Assembly: GCF_037975245.1 (NCBI RefSeq)
Contig: NC_092575.1
Location: 23,541,841-23,605,840 of the forward strand
Length of the DNA stretch: 64,000 nt
Direction of reading: 5' to 3'
Origin: Apostichopus japonicus
Lineage: Eukaryota; Echinodermata; Holothuroidea; Aspidochirotida; Stichopodidae
The notes under the pieces were generated by a model. That model worked only from the letters and a program-made list of their open reading frames with translations. It was not told the origin of the DNA and made no database searches. This document shows positions 1 through 14,936 of the stretch, piece by piece (positions within the stretch are counted from its first letter, which is position 1; the number at the start of each line of letters is the position of its first letter). The position numbers and the translations under genes are program-made.

Positions 1-2808
1 TTATAGGTTAACAGTTAACTAGTCTTGGATGAGATACACTCCAATAAGAAAAAAAATTCCAAGTTGGAAGCATAAAGTAAATTTATATTGCTCAAAAGTT
101 GAGTGATGGATGCTACTGTACATCACAAAATCTGGAAAGTTGGGATTTCAGAAATTTTCTGATAAAACTCTGTGAGTTTAAAATAGTCATACCAAACTTG
201 CAATAATTTATGAATAGTATAAAAATTGAAGTATATAAATAGAAATAACCAGTTCTAAGAAAAATTGTTTGTTAATAGCCTGGTGATATGATGGTTATAA
301 GCATTTGAAGAAAAAAAACACCCAGCTAAAGTCCATTAGTCATAGTTCTTTGAAGTAGTATCAAATCAAGTTGGATGGCCTACCATTATATAAAGTACCC
401 TTTTATAGGTTTGTCCATTCAATGTTTCTGTATGAAACGTTACATTTTCTCAACGTACTACTTTACTACTTTGTATTTCCAAAATTATTAAATATTGCTA
501 AAAACATTGTGATTGGAATAACAGCATCAAAAATGATGTTTTAATAAAATACATGTGTTAACAAATATTTGAAGTTGTAAACAGCAACGACAAATTCAAA
601 ACTAATACGGAATATTATAAACATGAAGATGGACCATAATTAGAAATTATAAAACAATCCATTTGGTAACAATGAGAATCTTCATAATTTAACAGTGGCT
701 GCGAGTGCTACCAAAATTGCATTGGGTGTTACCAAAGTTATTTCAAATCATTACACAGTAAGTTCACGTGTGAGTTGACTAATGGTTATACTACAATGAC
801 ACTGCAACAATATGAAGGAACTAGGAACTAGTGAAAAGAATGATATTGTCATTTTTGGCCAAGAAACTAGACGTAGTAATGCATCATTGAAGAACATTCA
901 CATAGCATTTCAACTTTTTTAATTTTTAATGGTTCTGGGCCTGTTTACATGGAATGGACCATATATAGCTGGGATCATGTGCCAGAGTAGTCTTCAATTT
1001 TTTCGTTCTTGCTTGGTGATGAATGATGTTTCATGAATGAGGAGCATAGCAGTTGTGTAGGGAACAAATCCAAGAAATATGTCCCATGTTCAGTATACTT
1101 TCATTCTGTTTTCTGAAAATTACTACCAGTCTAGGCATTTAAGTAGCCATATATATACATATATCTATATACTGTATCTCTATATTGAGAATGAAAAGAC
1201 CCTCTTTTGTCTACAGAAATGCCTTCAGTGGTTTAGTTTGGTTTTCTGGCTATGGCTTGTATAGTTAAGAACTAATTGTGGTTTTATTAGGGGGTGGGGG
1301 GTTGCAATTCTTAAGCAGTGCACTGTAGACTGACTACCTGAGTGTGAAACAGGCTTGATATATTGAAAGAGGATTTTGAGCTGGATTAGGGGTCATAGTT
1401 TATGGTCTTGAGGAAGCACATGTTAGCATGATTGCACTAATCCTCATACCCGGCTATTTTCTTTCACAATTTGGCTTCTCTATTGAAGGAAGTTGATTTT
1501 TCTATGAAAGGCATTTATGAAAGGTTATTGCTGCCCTGTACCTCAACAGTTAGGTGTGTATATCAAGCAGTACATGTAATATGAATCATTTGGGAAGGAA
1601 TGAATGGAAAGACAAATTATGACTTGGTTTTCAGTTATGACTATTAAATTAATGCCTCCATTTAATTTTGAAATATTAGTAATTCTATGTATGTTATATG
1701 AACAGTTATACGAAGTCACTCATACACGTACATAGGACGCCTAGCAGGAAGACTGGCATGTTTTTAGTGTAATTACTTCAAGGCCGTCATTCTGGGGTAT
1801 TTCTTTCAATATCTCCCTTGGTCTCGTAATGAAGTTCATTTGAACTAGATACAGAAAACATATGCAAATTTTGTAGCACTCTTTTAAGTACTGTGTTTGT
1901 CAACCATATGATACACAATACAAGGTAAAAGCCTGCTTGATATTGCATCTAGGCCTGGCCTACTGTACTTTGCTGTGCCAACAATTGACTCAGTTTTGTC
2001 TTGTTCAAGACCAAACAATCAGTTGAAATGAAGTCAATCAATTTAGACGGCCATTTTGTCTCAACTTAAATGGACAAAGTCAAGTTTTTTGCTGGTAGCA
2101 TATGGACTATAGTATTGTTTACATGTACAGTACAGTTGTGTATACATTTGTGCTTGTATCACTATTTGGTACAGTGCTGTATATACAGTATATATATACA
2201 GCTTATATATTTATTTATAAAGTTCTATATTTGCTGTGCACTGAACAGTTTTAGTCAAATACGTATTTTAGCTCAATGGGAAATCCACAGAGAACTTTGA
2301 AGATGTATGTACAAGTAAAGTATGTGAGGGTAAGTAAGTGCACTGTACTGTATAGACTTGCTGTGTAAATCGATCATCTGCAGGTACGTGTATCTTTGCA
2401 ATTTTTCTGATGACTCACTTTTGGTATTCACAGGTCTTTTTTTCTTATTTGTTTTTTTGAGCTACTTTAAAACAAGCTGGCTGATGCATGTAATGATTAT
2501 GTACAGTATGGATATGAATTATTCATAAGAAGTTGTAAATAAATTGCAAGATAATAGTTGTTGCTGTTACTGTAGCTTCCTTGTAGATGTGTAGACCGAA
2601 TGTACGTCATCTATGATAACACTTCTGGTAAAATGTTGCCTGATCGATAAAAACATGGATCATAAGTGAAGTGCCACGGAATATTGGATTTGCCATTGTT
2701 ATCAATTTTTATGGAAATGGACCTTCAAGGCCATGTTAGATGTTTTGGATACCTGTGCACAGTTTATTTTAATTCATCCCCTTTGATTTTGAATTTATCC
2801 CCTCAGTA

Positions 2809-2884
2809 ACCTGAACAAAGTGGTAAGAATTGAGTCCACGCAAAGCACATACCCACGGCAACCTGAACGAAGTGGTAAGAATTG
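2809..2884. repeat. Two-copy short tandem duplication, 52-bp period
   Basis: The 24-base segment at 2809-2832 (ACCTGAAC-A-AAGTGGTAAG...) recurs at 2861-2884 with a single change. The DNA between the copies is unrelated, so this is a partial duplication with a 52-bp period. Confidence 0.7.
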
Positions 2885-5800
2885 TGTATTTTGTAGTCAG
2901 GGCTACAGACCAATAAACCTTCATCCACAACCACCAGTCTTGTTCCTTTGTCAGGAATAGAATGGGACATGGCTTTCAGTTCTAAGCCATATATGAGTCT
3001 GGTTCAGAAAATTTTACATATAAATGTCCACAGCACATTTGGTGGAATACTCCATATGACCTTTGTAGTGAAAAACCATGCCATACGGTAGGGTGGATCA
3101 GCTGATTACAAACCCTATACAGTATCAGTACTGATATACATGTCAATAAAGCTATAAAGCATGTGGGTGTGTTGATTTTATGGTACCTATCACTTACTCC
3201 GAGCTGGCTATTTTAAACTTATTGTAAAAGGTTTATAATGGCATCTACTGTACATACATGTGCAGTCCACCATTGAGTAATGTACTGTGTTGCTACTTAC
3301 TATACATGTATGCGAAGCTGCACTTGGTTGCATTTCTAACAAAAGGTATTGTAGTGTATGTCGGTCTGTATGTCATGTACATACAGTATGTAGGTCTGTA
3401 CAATTAGTTTGTTCCATTAAGTGTCATCTTTGATATTTATCCCTAAAGAGAAGTCATCAACTTTTAAAGCCATTGTACCTGTACCTCATCTAGTTTGCAT
3501 GTAAAGCTTGTTTATCGGATTATTAAATTTAATATTTTTATTATCAAATGATGTACTCTATGTCGCTGCTCACACCAAATGTGATATGTGTTTCTGTTAA
3601 ATGGTCAACAAGGGTGCAGTGATAAACATTGTTGTAACCCACTGTAGGTAGATTAGAGTGCAGATTTGTAGAGTAACGGGTGAATATCTCATTTGTAAAT
3701 TAACCAAACCAGTATGTAGGTTTGGAGTGTTTATGTGTTCAGAGCCATATCATTTGCAGTATTAGTATGAAGTACCCTTAAAACTGCTTCATAAAATGTG
3801 AAATACCAAATTATGATCCACTCAAGATTTCTAACTTGTCACCAAACAGAAAGCCTTGGGCTATCAATCATCATATCATGTATCAGTTTTAGTGTGTGTT
3901 TTTTTTTATATCTCAGAACAGCATAAATTTACTGCTTCCACAAGAACTCCTAGAGTTACAGAACTGTGCTGTAGATTAACAAGTTCAGGTGGGAATGACC
4001 TTTGACATGTCAGAGTCATAATCTCCACTAGTTTAAGCCAGAGTTTCTCCATCAGCAGCTGAGTGTGAAGGGTATAGGCAGTTACTCTCCCAGGTACCTA
4101 GAACAGGAAGAATTACTCAGGTAGTCAATACAGTGAGCACTGAAATCCATAATCATGCCAGTAAAAAACACAACACAAGGTTTTTATGTATTTTTTGAAC
4201 CAAGATGTGAGGAAGCATTGTTGCTGGATAGAGGTTATGGTATATTGTAGGAGGGTGTGATAAACCACCAGTAAAATTTGTAATGGGGTCAAAGCAGTAG
4301 TTTTGCACAGAGTGTAGGTCTTATAGCACCTTATCATTCTGTGCTGTGTGTTAGTGTTTATGTGCGTGTGTTTGTTGTCGCTGTAAATTGTACCTCTTTT
4401 GATCTGAATGCTATGGTAGGTGTAAAATAAATATTGACCGATAATTTCTACATAGCCTTTTTTAAATGTTGCTTGTTAGCAAGCAAGTGTGGCGAAGGGG
4501 GGGGGGGGATACTTGTTGAATAATTTTTCAACCGTGTCTTAGAATGGAATGTGAAATCTATCTGCACTCTTTTCCTTCTTTATTTGTTAATCTGATTTGG
4601 ATGCAATGTCAGCCATTTTGTCGGCACTTCTGTAACTGCTATTTGTGGTACATTCAGGGAATAATTCAGTGATCAAACTTTGTATAATAGCAGTTTTGAA
4701 GGCTCTAAAACTTACTTTGTGTCACATAATATAGTATGGTTATAAATACTGTGCGCAAAACTGTGGTATAGCTATTTGCCCGTCTTGCGCCATGTGATGT
4801 ACCAGATAAAACGTTCCCTGGAATCTGAATAAATCATACTTTGAACTTTTGTACTGGATAGACCTTGCAATCAGATGCCTTCACCATTTTTGTTAACAGA
4901 TCAGCTTTCTCCCCCCTTCTTCTTCCCCCTTTCATGTAATTTTTACCGTACATGTATTGTACTGCAGATAAATTAGTAGTGTACATGTTCTACTTTCCTC
5001 AAAGAAGAAATAATCACTTGAATTGTTAGGTAAAATATATCCTCATTGAAGCATACCATTAATTAATTTGAATCTACTCTACACTCCAGCACTCCTTACC
5101 TCCATATACTACATGTAGGATCCTACATTGTGAAGTCACAGACCTGTCATACCTACAGTCTACAGACAGTATCACTACTTGTTAATGTTCTCTGGTCATG
5201 GCATGTAGACATGTTAAGCCCTCCCTACGTACTGTAGTAAAGTAGCTCAATGTACTTGGGGTGAACTGCCACAGTTGGTCTTACAGTCCAGTAGCAACTT
5301 TGTACAGGTAAAGAAATTCCAAACCTCTGTGCTGTCTGTTTGATTTCCTTCAGTTGCCCCATATTGTAGGCTGTTAGTCATGCCAATACACATGTAGCTG
5401 CACTGTGTGAGCTTTCCAGCTAACTTGATTTCATTCATGATGAACCATCAACACAAAGTTTTGACACAGAGGTTAACAGACTCTCTCTGGTTGCTACTTA
5501 GTAGGTTGCTAAAGGTTGTGATACTCAATGGTTTGACAGCAAGTATTTATGGTTCAGTATAATACAGTATAACTTTTACCTTTTCAGTTTTTAAGGTTTC
5601 TTGACTAGTTGCAGAGTGGTATACAGATATATGTACAGTATACTGTAACTGACAATACTGTAACTGACAATAACACTAACATTTTGGAACTTTAAGTGAG
5701 GTGTGTTAATAGTAGTCTTCCCAGTGAGAACAAGCTACAGTATGAATTTTGCCTGGTATTTTATTAATATCGATTACAGCAACTCTGAATTTGGAAGTTC

Positions 5801-8126
5801 CTCATTTAATTGAAGGTATGTGCCCTCCCCCCCCCCCAAATGAGTACTCTAAATTCACTATGTTTGTACGATTGGAGCAAACGTTCCTTTTTTTGTAGTG
5901 AACATCCACCCCACCTCCAATTAAACTACCAACTCTGCTGTAAGATTTGTAATTAAACTTAATTGCAAAATTAAAAATGTAATTATGAATTATCTGTTGC
6001 TCTTATACAGCAATATTATGGTGATCATTGTCTGAAAATCATGAATGCCAATCAAATGGTATAAAAGTTTAAATTTGTTTTTTAAAATGCACCAAAGTAT
6101 CTTGTCTTTCTTCTTCTTAATTCAGGAATCGTCCTTGCCCTGTACTGTATGTAATGTATTCTACTTTACAAGTACACCAGATTCCTTCACACTGTATTTC
6201 AATTAACCACAGATTATAGTTTTACACTTGATGAATCCATACTGTACCCAGCGCTGTTGAATGCAGACAGTTAGTGGCTTTCCAGCTGTATGTTGTTTGC
6301 ACAGTGTTTCCATACAGTAGGTATGTGTAATATGATTTCAAATGTAGCAGTAGCAATAGTGCATTTGCAGAGTGTCTATTTATGTAGACATACAGTACAT
6401 ATAGTGAGGTTTTTTTTTTTTTTTAAATTATAGCAGTTGCTCACATTTACTCTGTGGGTTGCCTTTTTTCCTACTTTGGTTGTACAACAGGGGAAGTAGA
6501 CAACTGTAAAGCAAGAGCCAAGCTTGTTGAGTAATTGCATTCATAGGTAATTCATGTTCATTGGTGGTGTAGTGCCAGTGATGACTGTATAGAGTATAGC
6601 TGCTGCACAGCAGTTAGCCCACCTACAGTATAACCCTGTATGTGACCACACTAGCGTTATAATTAGTCCTAGGGGGTCTATGACAATACAAGTACAGTCA
6701 TGTAAACTTGGAAATTCATGTGACATTGGATCATAGTGCTCATCATATATCGGTGTACTGCATTATGGGAGTATAATTTATTTAGGAGCATGGAAAATGA
6801 AACCGAAACTTTGCAGGACTTACAAACTTTTAATTTCCCTTTGTACTGTCGATTACAATAGCACATGTACTGCAGTAAAGTAAAGTATAACAAAATTAGT
6901 TTCTGGATGCTTTTCATATCCCAACAAAACTCTGGTTGGGATGTGGTTGGAACCTTCAAGGTTAAAGTTTTTATGCCTATTATTATATAACAAAATGTAA
7001 ACAAATACACTGTGGAGTAGTTTTGCATAGCATTACATCAAATCATATCTACTCACAAATATTATGCCACTTGAAGTTGAAAATTCAAACTTCCTTCAAG
7101 CTTCAAGTAAGGAATAATGTACAGTTGAGACTGTAAAACAATTAACACAATGTTAGTAAACATTGTTGTCATCACACACAGCATCTCTTTGACTTAATTG
7201 TCCCAATTAAAGTCTCGTGATTGAGGAAGGGCACTTCGTAAATATATTTGTTTGTAGACGTGGATTTGCCTGACATATCCAAGAACTTGGCTGCAGCTCA
7301 GATCATGTCTTAGCCTTGCACTTATTTGTAAGATGTATCTAGGCAACCTTTGGTGAAGTAAATAATAGAGAACGATACCAAACAGTCTTGAAAACAACAT
7401 TGTCCCAATTAGCGCATCTTAACTTGTAACTGATAAAGTAATAAGTAAACACTGCTCATTTCTCATCTTTTCATGTAACGCTTCTTTTGGCTTTTGTTGC
7501 ATGCTGAAGTTTAACTTCTTACTCTACTATCAAATATCTCTTTGTAGGTATTGTAAGTCTTTGTTAAATTTGGTTAATTCAAAACAGATATTTACTAATT
7601 GTGTACAGCAGCTAGAAGGTCAAAAGAAATTTGCTGGTCAGATAGGAAAAAAAATCTCTAAATAGCCCCCAAAAAATTCCTAATTGATACCTACATCCTG
7701 TGCAATGCTAGCACCTTATTACAATAAGCCTAGACAAGACCAACAGCATTACACCTTTTTCCTCTTTATAGTTTTTGATGAGCAATATTTATTCAACATA
7801 GATATGGCTGTCTGTATACAGTAGCTCTACAAGTTTAGAGGAAGTTGCTGGTCAGATCCAGGTGAAAACCTCTATGGTAACACACCAGTCTGTGATATAC
7901 TATATGTATGTATGTACTGCTGTGAATATCGCTGTAAACCTTGACAAGACCACACAGCATTACAGGAAAAGAAATCTGTCTGTTCGGAACAGCTGATTTT
8001 CCTAAACTCAAAATGTGTGGCTACAAAGACATATCTAGCCTTGTACTGTACAGTAGCTAGTGTTGGTACTATGCAGCAGGTTTATTGTGCCTGTAGCAGT
8101 TGGTACCAATGACATGCTTCTGCACA

Positions 8127-8148
8127 CTGTGTGTGTGTGTGTGTGTGC
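8127..8148. repeat. (TG)n microsatellite
   Basis: About ten uninterrupted TG dinucleotides, plainly visible in the sequence. Confidence 0.9.
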
Positions 8149-9272
8149 TTAGTGACCCATGATGCTGTTTGAAAGATTTGTACTAAGCTGCAGTAAGTTT
8201 AGACTAGAGGCTTTGTACATATCTCAAATGATATATTGTGGATACTTAAACGGACAGACTTACACCAGTACAGCTATTCCAATGTTAACCTAAATATACA
8301 CCATTCCGCCAAATCGTTTTTAACTTCCCATACTGTACATATATATATCAAAAGACTGTTTTGAGTGTGAACAGCATGCAATGCTTGTACCAATTTTGAC
8401 ATGTATATATATGTATTCAGGCATATTTGCAATATAAAGTTATTTTCAATTTTAGCAGTTCATAGTGTTACTTGTCTTCTTCTGGAAAATGAAAAGTATA
8501 AATACAGTAATTTATAGGAGTTCTGTTGACATGTTTAATTTTCTTTGATACCGTAGTTTATGGAATCTGAAGAAGCCCACAATAGATGTGCTATTTATAT
8601 ACACAGTAATTCCCACCTGTGACTTGACTTAAAACATTCTTTCTCATTGGCCAAGTAAACAAATAATTTGGCAGGGAAAAAACTCAATGCCTATTGTAAT
8701 TTTGTTTCTGTTTGTGGTTGGATCTAGAAGTAATTTACCTAGTTACTATTTATTCCGCCAAGCGGCTTTTTGTGCCATCAACAATAGTGTCATCTCCGAA
8801 GTGGCAATATTTATATCCTTTGATTATACACCATGCTGTGTCATGCTACTACTGATTTGAACTGATTTCCTGTTTTGGAGCTCAAAAACAGAGCAGAGGA
8901 AATCTATGTTGTGAATAACCTATTATAAGCGCTTTTAACTACATGGTCACCCCCATTGTATACAAACTGTGCAACATTGAGTGGCACTGGAACTGTACAC
9001 AATTTATGTCTAAAATATTCTTCATAAATTTTTGTGTGGAATAATTGCTCTTGTTTATCAGTCGACCACTGCGGTTGCTAGGGGGATAAGCTATGGTAGT
9101 TTGGAGTTACACCATGGAGGATGTTTGCACAACAGGTCAAAATCTCAACTGGTAACAGTATGACACTTTCCGTTATCGGCAAATGCGGGATATTTCACTC
9201 TATACATTGTACATACAAGTGTACATGTGCAGTTAACATGTTAGGGAACAGATACTACTGTAAAAACTATCA

Positions 9273-9830
9273 CAGTCTGCTACATTGAGAGTAACTATAG
9301 GCCGATACATCACATATCACTCAGACCACTCAGAATTGGAAAGATTTACGTTGCTCTCTTACCTGTCTACACTCTACGTCTGCACTTTCCCATCTACCTG
9401 ACTACACATCTATCTATCGCAGTCTGATACATAGAGAGTAATTATAAACCGATACTTCACATACTATCACTTAGACCACTCAGAATTGGAAAGATTTACG
9501 TTGCTCTCTTACAGTACCTGTCTACACTCTACGTCTGCACTTTCCCATCTACCTGACTACACATCTATCTATCACAGTCTGATACATAGAGAGTAATTAT
9601 AAGCCGATACTTCACATACTATCACTTAGATTTACTTCGTTCCCCACATACCTGTCTCCCCACAACCTATGCACCGCATTCTACCGTGTCTAGAATGCCC
9701 TGGTAACACTGTACACCCTCACTGGCCCTAATGGCCTTCCTTCATTTTTCTACCCACAAAGTGTCTCACTGAGTAATTATAAGCTGATCTTTACATAATA
9801 TCACTTAGACCACTCAGAATTGGGAAGTTA
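9273..9830. repeat. Triplicated ~150-bp repeat interrupted by a MITE fragment
   Basis: The motif CAGTCTG-TACAT-GAGAGTAA-TATA starts at 9273, 9420 and 9575, giving periods of 147 and 155 bp. Each unit continues with ACTCAGAATTGGAAAGATTTACG, an ACCTGTCTACACTCTACG block and a CTATCTATC pyrimidine block. Copies 1 and 2 are nearly identical, which points to recent duplication. A fourth partial unit (GAGTAATTATAAGCTGATC... ACTCAGAATTGG) lies at 9771-9830, separated from the third by a fragment of the MITE family at 9631-9729. There is no coding potential. Confidence 0.8.
9631..9729. mobile_element. MITE-family fragment (copy 1)
   Basis: This segment begins TTTACTTCGTTCCCCACATACCTG and continues with an arm nearly identical to the left arm of the full hairpin at 20695-20903, through the GCATTCTACCGTGTCTAG block. 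It then jumps directly to the loop sequence in inverted orientation (CACTGTACACCCTCACTGGC). It is therefore a deletion derivative of that family, inserted in a tandem repeat array. Confidence 0.75.
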
Positions 9831-11924
9831 TAAAGGGAGAACCATCAAAAGGTTATAGTCGACTTTGAAAGACTGGCAAGTTGTCAAAGTACTTTTCGCG
9901 AAAGTCCATCTCGAACTTTCGCAAGCCTATTCGACAGACTAGGCTACAGTACAAGTTTACAGATGCAGCCACACAGTTTTTGTACACATTATATACCGTA
10001 CACAACTGACAGCATTATTCATTTGAGAAACACAGTTGTTGAATAGTCACAACTTACTGTAGGTGAAATATATGCCCTGCTTACGATACTGGTATCATTG
10101 TGCTGTGGTAAGACATTACAGTGAATGGTTTATTGCTGATTTACCACATACAGAAAAGGTTACAGACAGGAACAGTGCATGCGCAGGTGCTATGTCTGAA
10201 CCAGCTGACATTGCCAGTGTTCCACTGCAGGTTTTGAGTCAATGTTTTGGCTGTGGTCGTAATCTCCATGAGCTCTTACCGATGGATCTAGTTTATTCCT
10301 TCCTTACTCGGAAATCAGGTTAGGATCTTATACTGTTCATAGGTCCCGCAATATGTCTACTGTAGATCCCAGAGATTGAAAAAGTAAGATGCCTCACCAG
10401 ATGTTTAAAAATATCTGACAGAAGATACACAGCCATAATATATGTCATTTGGATGCATGAATATTTAGAAGTGCAGTATAGACATGTATTACATTATTCT
10501 TGCAGCCTGCGAAATATATACAGTCTGAATGGTATTTGTGAAATAAGACCATACAGTTGAAAAGTTAGATGTGGTATTGGAAAAACAGTACTGTAGACCT
10601 TCAATCAATTCTTCATGTATCAAAATCATGTTGTCCATGATTCTTTCACAATAACTATGTTTTCTTTGTAACTAAACATAGTTTCCTTCCTCATACCATA
10701 TATATAACTTATAAATCATTTTATTGTTACGATACATGATCACTAAGGATAATATACTGTACATATATACATGTTTTGAACAGTACAGTGGTTACAGTAC
10801 TACTATTACATATTCACAAGAGTCCTCATTTTTTGTTGGTCTATTGCATAGCTCATGAATATTCATTTTGTTCAATCCCATCGTAATTGTGACACAGTGT
10901 GTAAATACAGTACAGAAGATATTGAACACAGGTGTACTGCCAAAATTCGAGATTGAGTGACAAGAATGTGTACATGGTCTATAGTGCTGTAAATTCCAGA
11001 TCTGTTTCAGATCCAAGTACCGGCTCTTTCAATCCCTTTACTTTACAGTGCTACTACAGTAGTGTATTAGTTGAGCATGCCTAGTATATGGTGCTTGGGC
11101 TTAACATCTAGGTCTCCATCTGTAAAGTAGACAATATTATGTCCACTGGTTTATTAGTATTATTTTAAAGACACCATGGAAACAGAGAAACTCAGGACGT
11201 TTTGTCGACTGACCAAACGTTGGGACTTCCTAAGTTACATATAGTTGCATCGGTAAAATGCAGGAAGCTGAAAATGAGAAAGAAATCCAAGTGAGCTTTT
11301 CCTTACAAAGAGGTCAGGATGTATAATTTTGAAACACTCTGAAAAGAACAGCTTAAAAATGAAGATGGAACACCCTAGAGTGTGTTAAGTAGTGTACTGT
11401 ACATCAGTAAAAGGATTGATTCTGTTAATTTTTTTAAAAAACTTTTTATAAAGTCAAGATTGCAAGGACAATGAGTAAGAAATGATTTGTTTGAGAATTT
11501 TAATGACAGTTTGTATCGGTGTGACTTTAAAACTGTATTTTCACTTAAATTTGCTACGATAAATTGTGGACACATATGTCGGACCGCATTAAAGGAAAGT
11601 GGATGGTTCCTGAAAAGATGATCCATGTTTACATTTGATCAATTCATTACACTAGCAGTGATTCATGGCATCTACTGCACATGGGCATTAATTGGAAAAG
11701 TTTTTAAATGAAACAGTATAAATTTGCATAAATCTACATGTTAAGTATAAGCATACAGTATAAATTGTATTCAAAGGGAAGGATGACTCATGGAAAATGG
11801 CAACTTTCTAACTTTAGTAATTAACTGTGCCTTCTAAAAATACAATGTCTGTACAATAATACGTATATGCACAAAATCTGTATGTTACTCACATACTGTT
11901 ATATACACACTTGTGGTGTATGAT
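9831..11924. other. Gene-free stretch
   Basis: An 86-codon ORF at 10063-10323 and two short minus-strand ORFs (10792-11016, 11375-11626) are present but none has recognisable similarity, repeated motifs or good splice boundaries. A small palindrome made of CGCGAAAGT and ACTTTCGCA lies near 9897-9922. I see nothing else. Confidence 0.5.
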
Positions 11925-12298
11925 ATATGGGTCTGTTCACGTTAAAGCGCCCAAATTAGCATAAATGGCATTTGGAGCATTGTGACAAAATAATTGGAGA
12001 TTCTAGAGATACAAATATTATCCCCATGGAGAGAGTCCACCTAGCTGTACCTACCATAGCATAGACAATTTCCTGAGATATGCATATGGTATGCTATACT
12101 CCCAGAAGTGCCGAAATGTGGACGGAAAATGTTGCCATTTTCAAACTGCACAATTTGTACTTTGATCTATTCTCAACTCCAAAAGAGGATTACTCCAAAT
12201 TTTGTCATGATTGAACTTGGTGGCTATAGGTTCCCTCTCATAAATATTTCAGAAAATTTCATCGATGAATTTGCGAATTATTGCGAAACTGGACCAGT

Positions 12299-12908
12299 GT
12301 TTCGGACATCACTTTTTCCGTCCACATTTATACACCAATTTATGAGTGGCATAGTTTGGGGTTAAATAACAAATGTTGAAAGTGGTGTGCCTTTTCAATA
12401 CTGTCATAGTTGTATCAAATAAAATATATATCAGATACATGTCCATTCAGCCACATTTTACTACACGATAAAGTTAAACAACATGCAAAATGCTTCCGTC
12501 CACATTTTGGTGATGTCCGAAACGTTATGAAGCAACTAATATATGAAGTATGTTAAAACCCACAAGGCTGTTTTGTTACTCTAATTAAAGCATAAGTACT
12601 CCCTCAACTACAGTATGTACATGACACATTTCCACTAATCCGTTTTGATTTTATAACCATTTCAATTTTTCCGTCCATGTGTGTGATGTCCGAAACACCA
12701 GTGATGTCCGAAACAAGTTTTAATTAATATTGCTTTATGTTGCTTGAAAAAAAGACACAATAGATGGGCACTTCATATATTATGACAAGTTCTATTGTTA
12801 CAAACATACATACTGCACTACTCAAAACTTTTTCCATCTTTACCAAATATTATAGCAAAATAATCTTAAAAGTATGTTTCGGACATCACCATGTGTTTCG
12901 GACATCAC
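12299..12908. repeat. Left subterminal motif cluster of element A
   Basis: Six exact copies of GTGATGTCCGAAAC lie here, three forward (12510, 12683, 12701) and three reverse (12299, 12876, 12895). They are interspersed with GGACGGAA-type words in reverse (about 12315, 12493, 12669). Repeated short words near transposon ends are commonly transposase-binding sites; that role is inferred here. Confidence 0.8.
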
Positions 12909-14936
12909 TTTTGTGAATCCAACATATTGTAAAACAGCACTAGTTTCAACTGAATGATTCAATTGGTTGATTTCAGTGTGCTAGAATACACTAAGATCCT
13001 ACAACAGAATGCTTCTTAACTATTGGTGTCATTTGACCAACATGTATTCATCTTTTGATGACTTGTGACAAGTCTAAAATGATATTCTACATATTTGGGT
13101 ATGAATGTTACTGGGAACATCAAATTACTTGGATTTTTCTAGAACTGACATCACTAACACTACAATTTTCCATCATTTGGTACTGAAGAAGTAAAAAAAA
13201 ACATTTAGTGAATTTTTTTCTGACATACTGTAACATGTATCAGGATGCCATCACAGTATACAGTACATTATAAAGTAATGCTGTAATTGTCTGCTATAGC
13301 TTGAATCCGCTATTTGTCACAACCATAGAAAGCCTATTTATGATAGGCTAGAAGAACTACATCAAAGGGTACGTGGGTACCATGCATGGACTGTCATGTG
13401 ATGTGTTCCAGCTTCCATGGCGGTACCAAATTGTAAAGTTAATTACACACAATTGGAATAGGCCTAGACGAGTTTTGTAGCACAGTAGCTCATGTTTCTA
13501 TCACATCGGTCTACAGCATAGTATGTCAACGTCACTTTGAAAAACTGAACACCGTTCAGTGTCGTCTGTCGCTCTATATGTATGGAATCAGTGTGCATCT
13601 ATAACACCCTATGTCAGAGCAGTTTAACTGTTGATGGGAACTTGATGGTTGTCAAGAAAAGCTACCAGTACTGGGAAGATGCTAGCTAAGTAGTAGGACC
13701 GTGGAACGTGTCTGGTGATCTTACCTATAAATGTTGGTCAACGACTATAACTATAATGTTAAGGTACAGACATTGCTAGGTAACTGTGTGTTGTCTGCTG
13801 CTCTAAGCCCAAATATACATTTACTGTACTAGTTAGTAAATCACAATGGGCAATGTTGAGATTAATGCAGTATATCAGATTATTAGTACCACCCTGGAAC
13901 ACATTACAGTACATGACCCTCTTTGACTGGTACGCGGATTTACCGTGTGATGAAACCTCCAGGTTTACTCGATGGTGTCAACAGTATTAATATACACAGA
14001 GTGGTGCATCATGCATGACCATGTTTTCATTCAGAGTTGCTTCAGACTTCAGAGCTTTAGTGATAAGTATACTGATATTTATTATTATGAAACTTAAGGA
14101 TGAAGCTGAACAATTTGCTGAGCTGCTGTATACCATAACATCTAGGCCTTATACGTAAATGTAAGTTTAGGCCATAAGCTTAAATAATAACAATCTTACA
14201 AAGTAAATCATTTAATTCATATGTGACAAGGAGTATTTGTACAAACCATGAATACTTGTTTTTCACATTATAATAGCCAAGGCATCATGATGAATCTTAA
14301 TAAAGAAGGATATTTAAACTAGTACTTATAGTACTATTAGTATAGGCTACTACTGTTGCTTACTGTAGCTGGGCCAGTGGAAACAATCTTCAACATTGGC
14401 AGATCCAGCTCAAAGGTGCATGGGGAGGGGGAGGAGTGGGTGGGTACCATTTGAAGGGGTGCAAAATAGTTGTTATTGCTGACATTACAAAATAGGACCA
14501 AGAATTCTAGTGGAGTTTAGGATATGATACCTCCCCTCTGAAAATTGTTTAATTAGTAGACTCAATGATACTAGCTACAACAGGTGGGTGCCAAATTAGC
14601 TATGTAGGGATGTCTCCTGTGTACATCTGTATATTTATTAAATGGTAAATATTTGCTGTTTGTTTCAATTATTGCAGACTTCATCTAGGTAATGATGGAT
14701 ATGTGGAAACTGTAATTGTTTAAAAGAGTTCTATAATCCTTTTGGGGGAAAAATTTCTTTGCAGTCAATAATAATACCATTTTCTGCAAAATAATGTATA
14801 AGTTGATGTTTCTGGGAAGTGTTGGTGAATGCTGGCCAATGCAAATGGTGTGCTGGACAGGTAACGAATGTGGTGAAGCAGAGATTAACTTTATGCAAAT
14901 GGTGATCAATGAATGGACACTCTGTGGAGTGTTATG

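Larger units (their letters stand above)
1..9272. other. Upstream AT-rich region, no gene recognised
   Basis: No open reading frame here exceeds about 116 codons and none resembles a known protein. The sequence is AT-rich and studded with the short palindromic words TACAGTA, TACTGTA and CTGTACAG, far more often than in the second half of the window by eye. Small items inside are a 52-bp partial duplication (2809-2884), a (TG)n run (8127-8148), a degenerate half of the MITE family described below (about 3640-3735), and poly-G or poly-T runs near 4498 and 6410. It may be intergenic DNA or part of a long first intron of the TAO gene, because the first coding exon appears to start at a splice acceptor. 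Confidence 0.6.

Noticed and set aside
10063-10323. 86-codon ORF with CFGCG as a small zinc-binding protein
   Set aside because: Only two cysteines are close together, there is no similarity to a known family, and no splice or promoter context.
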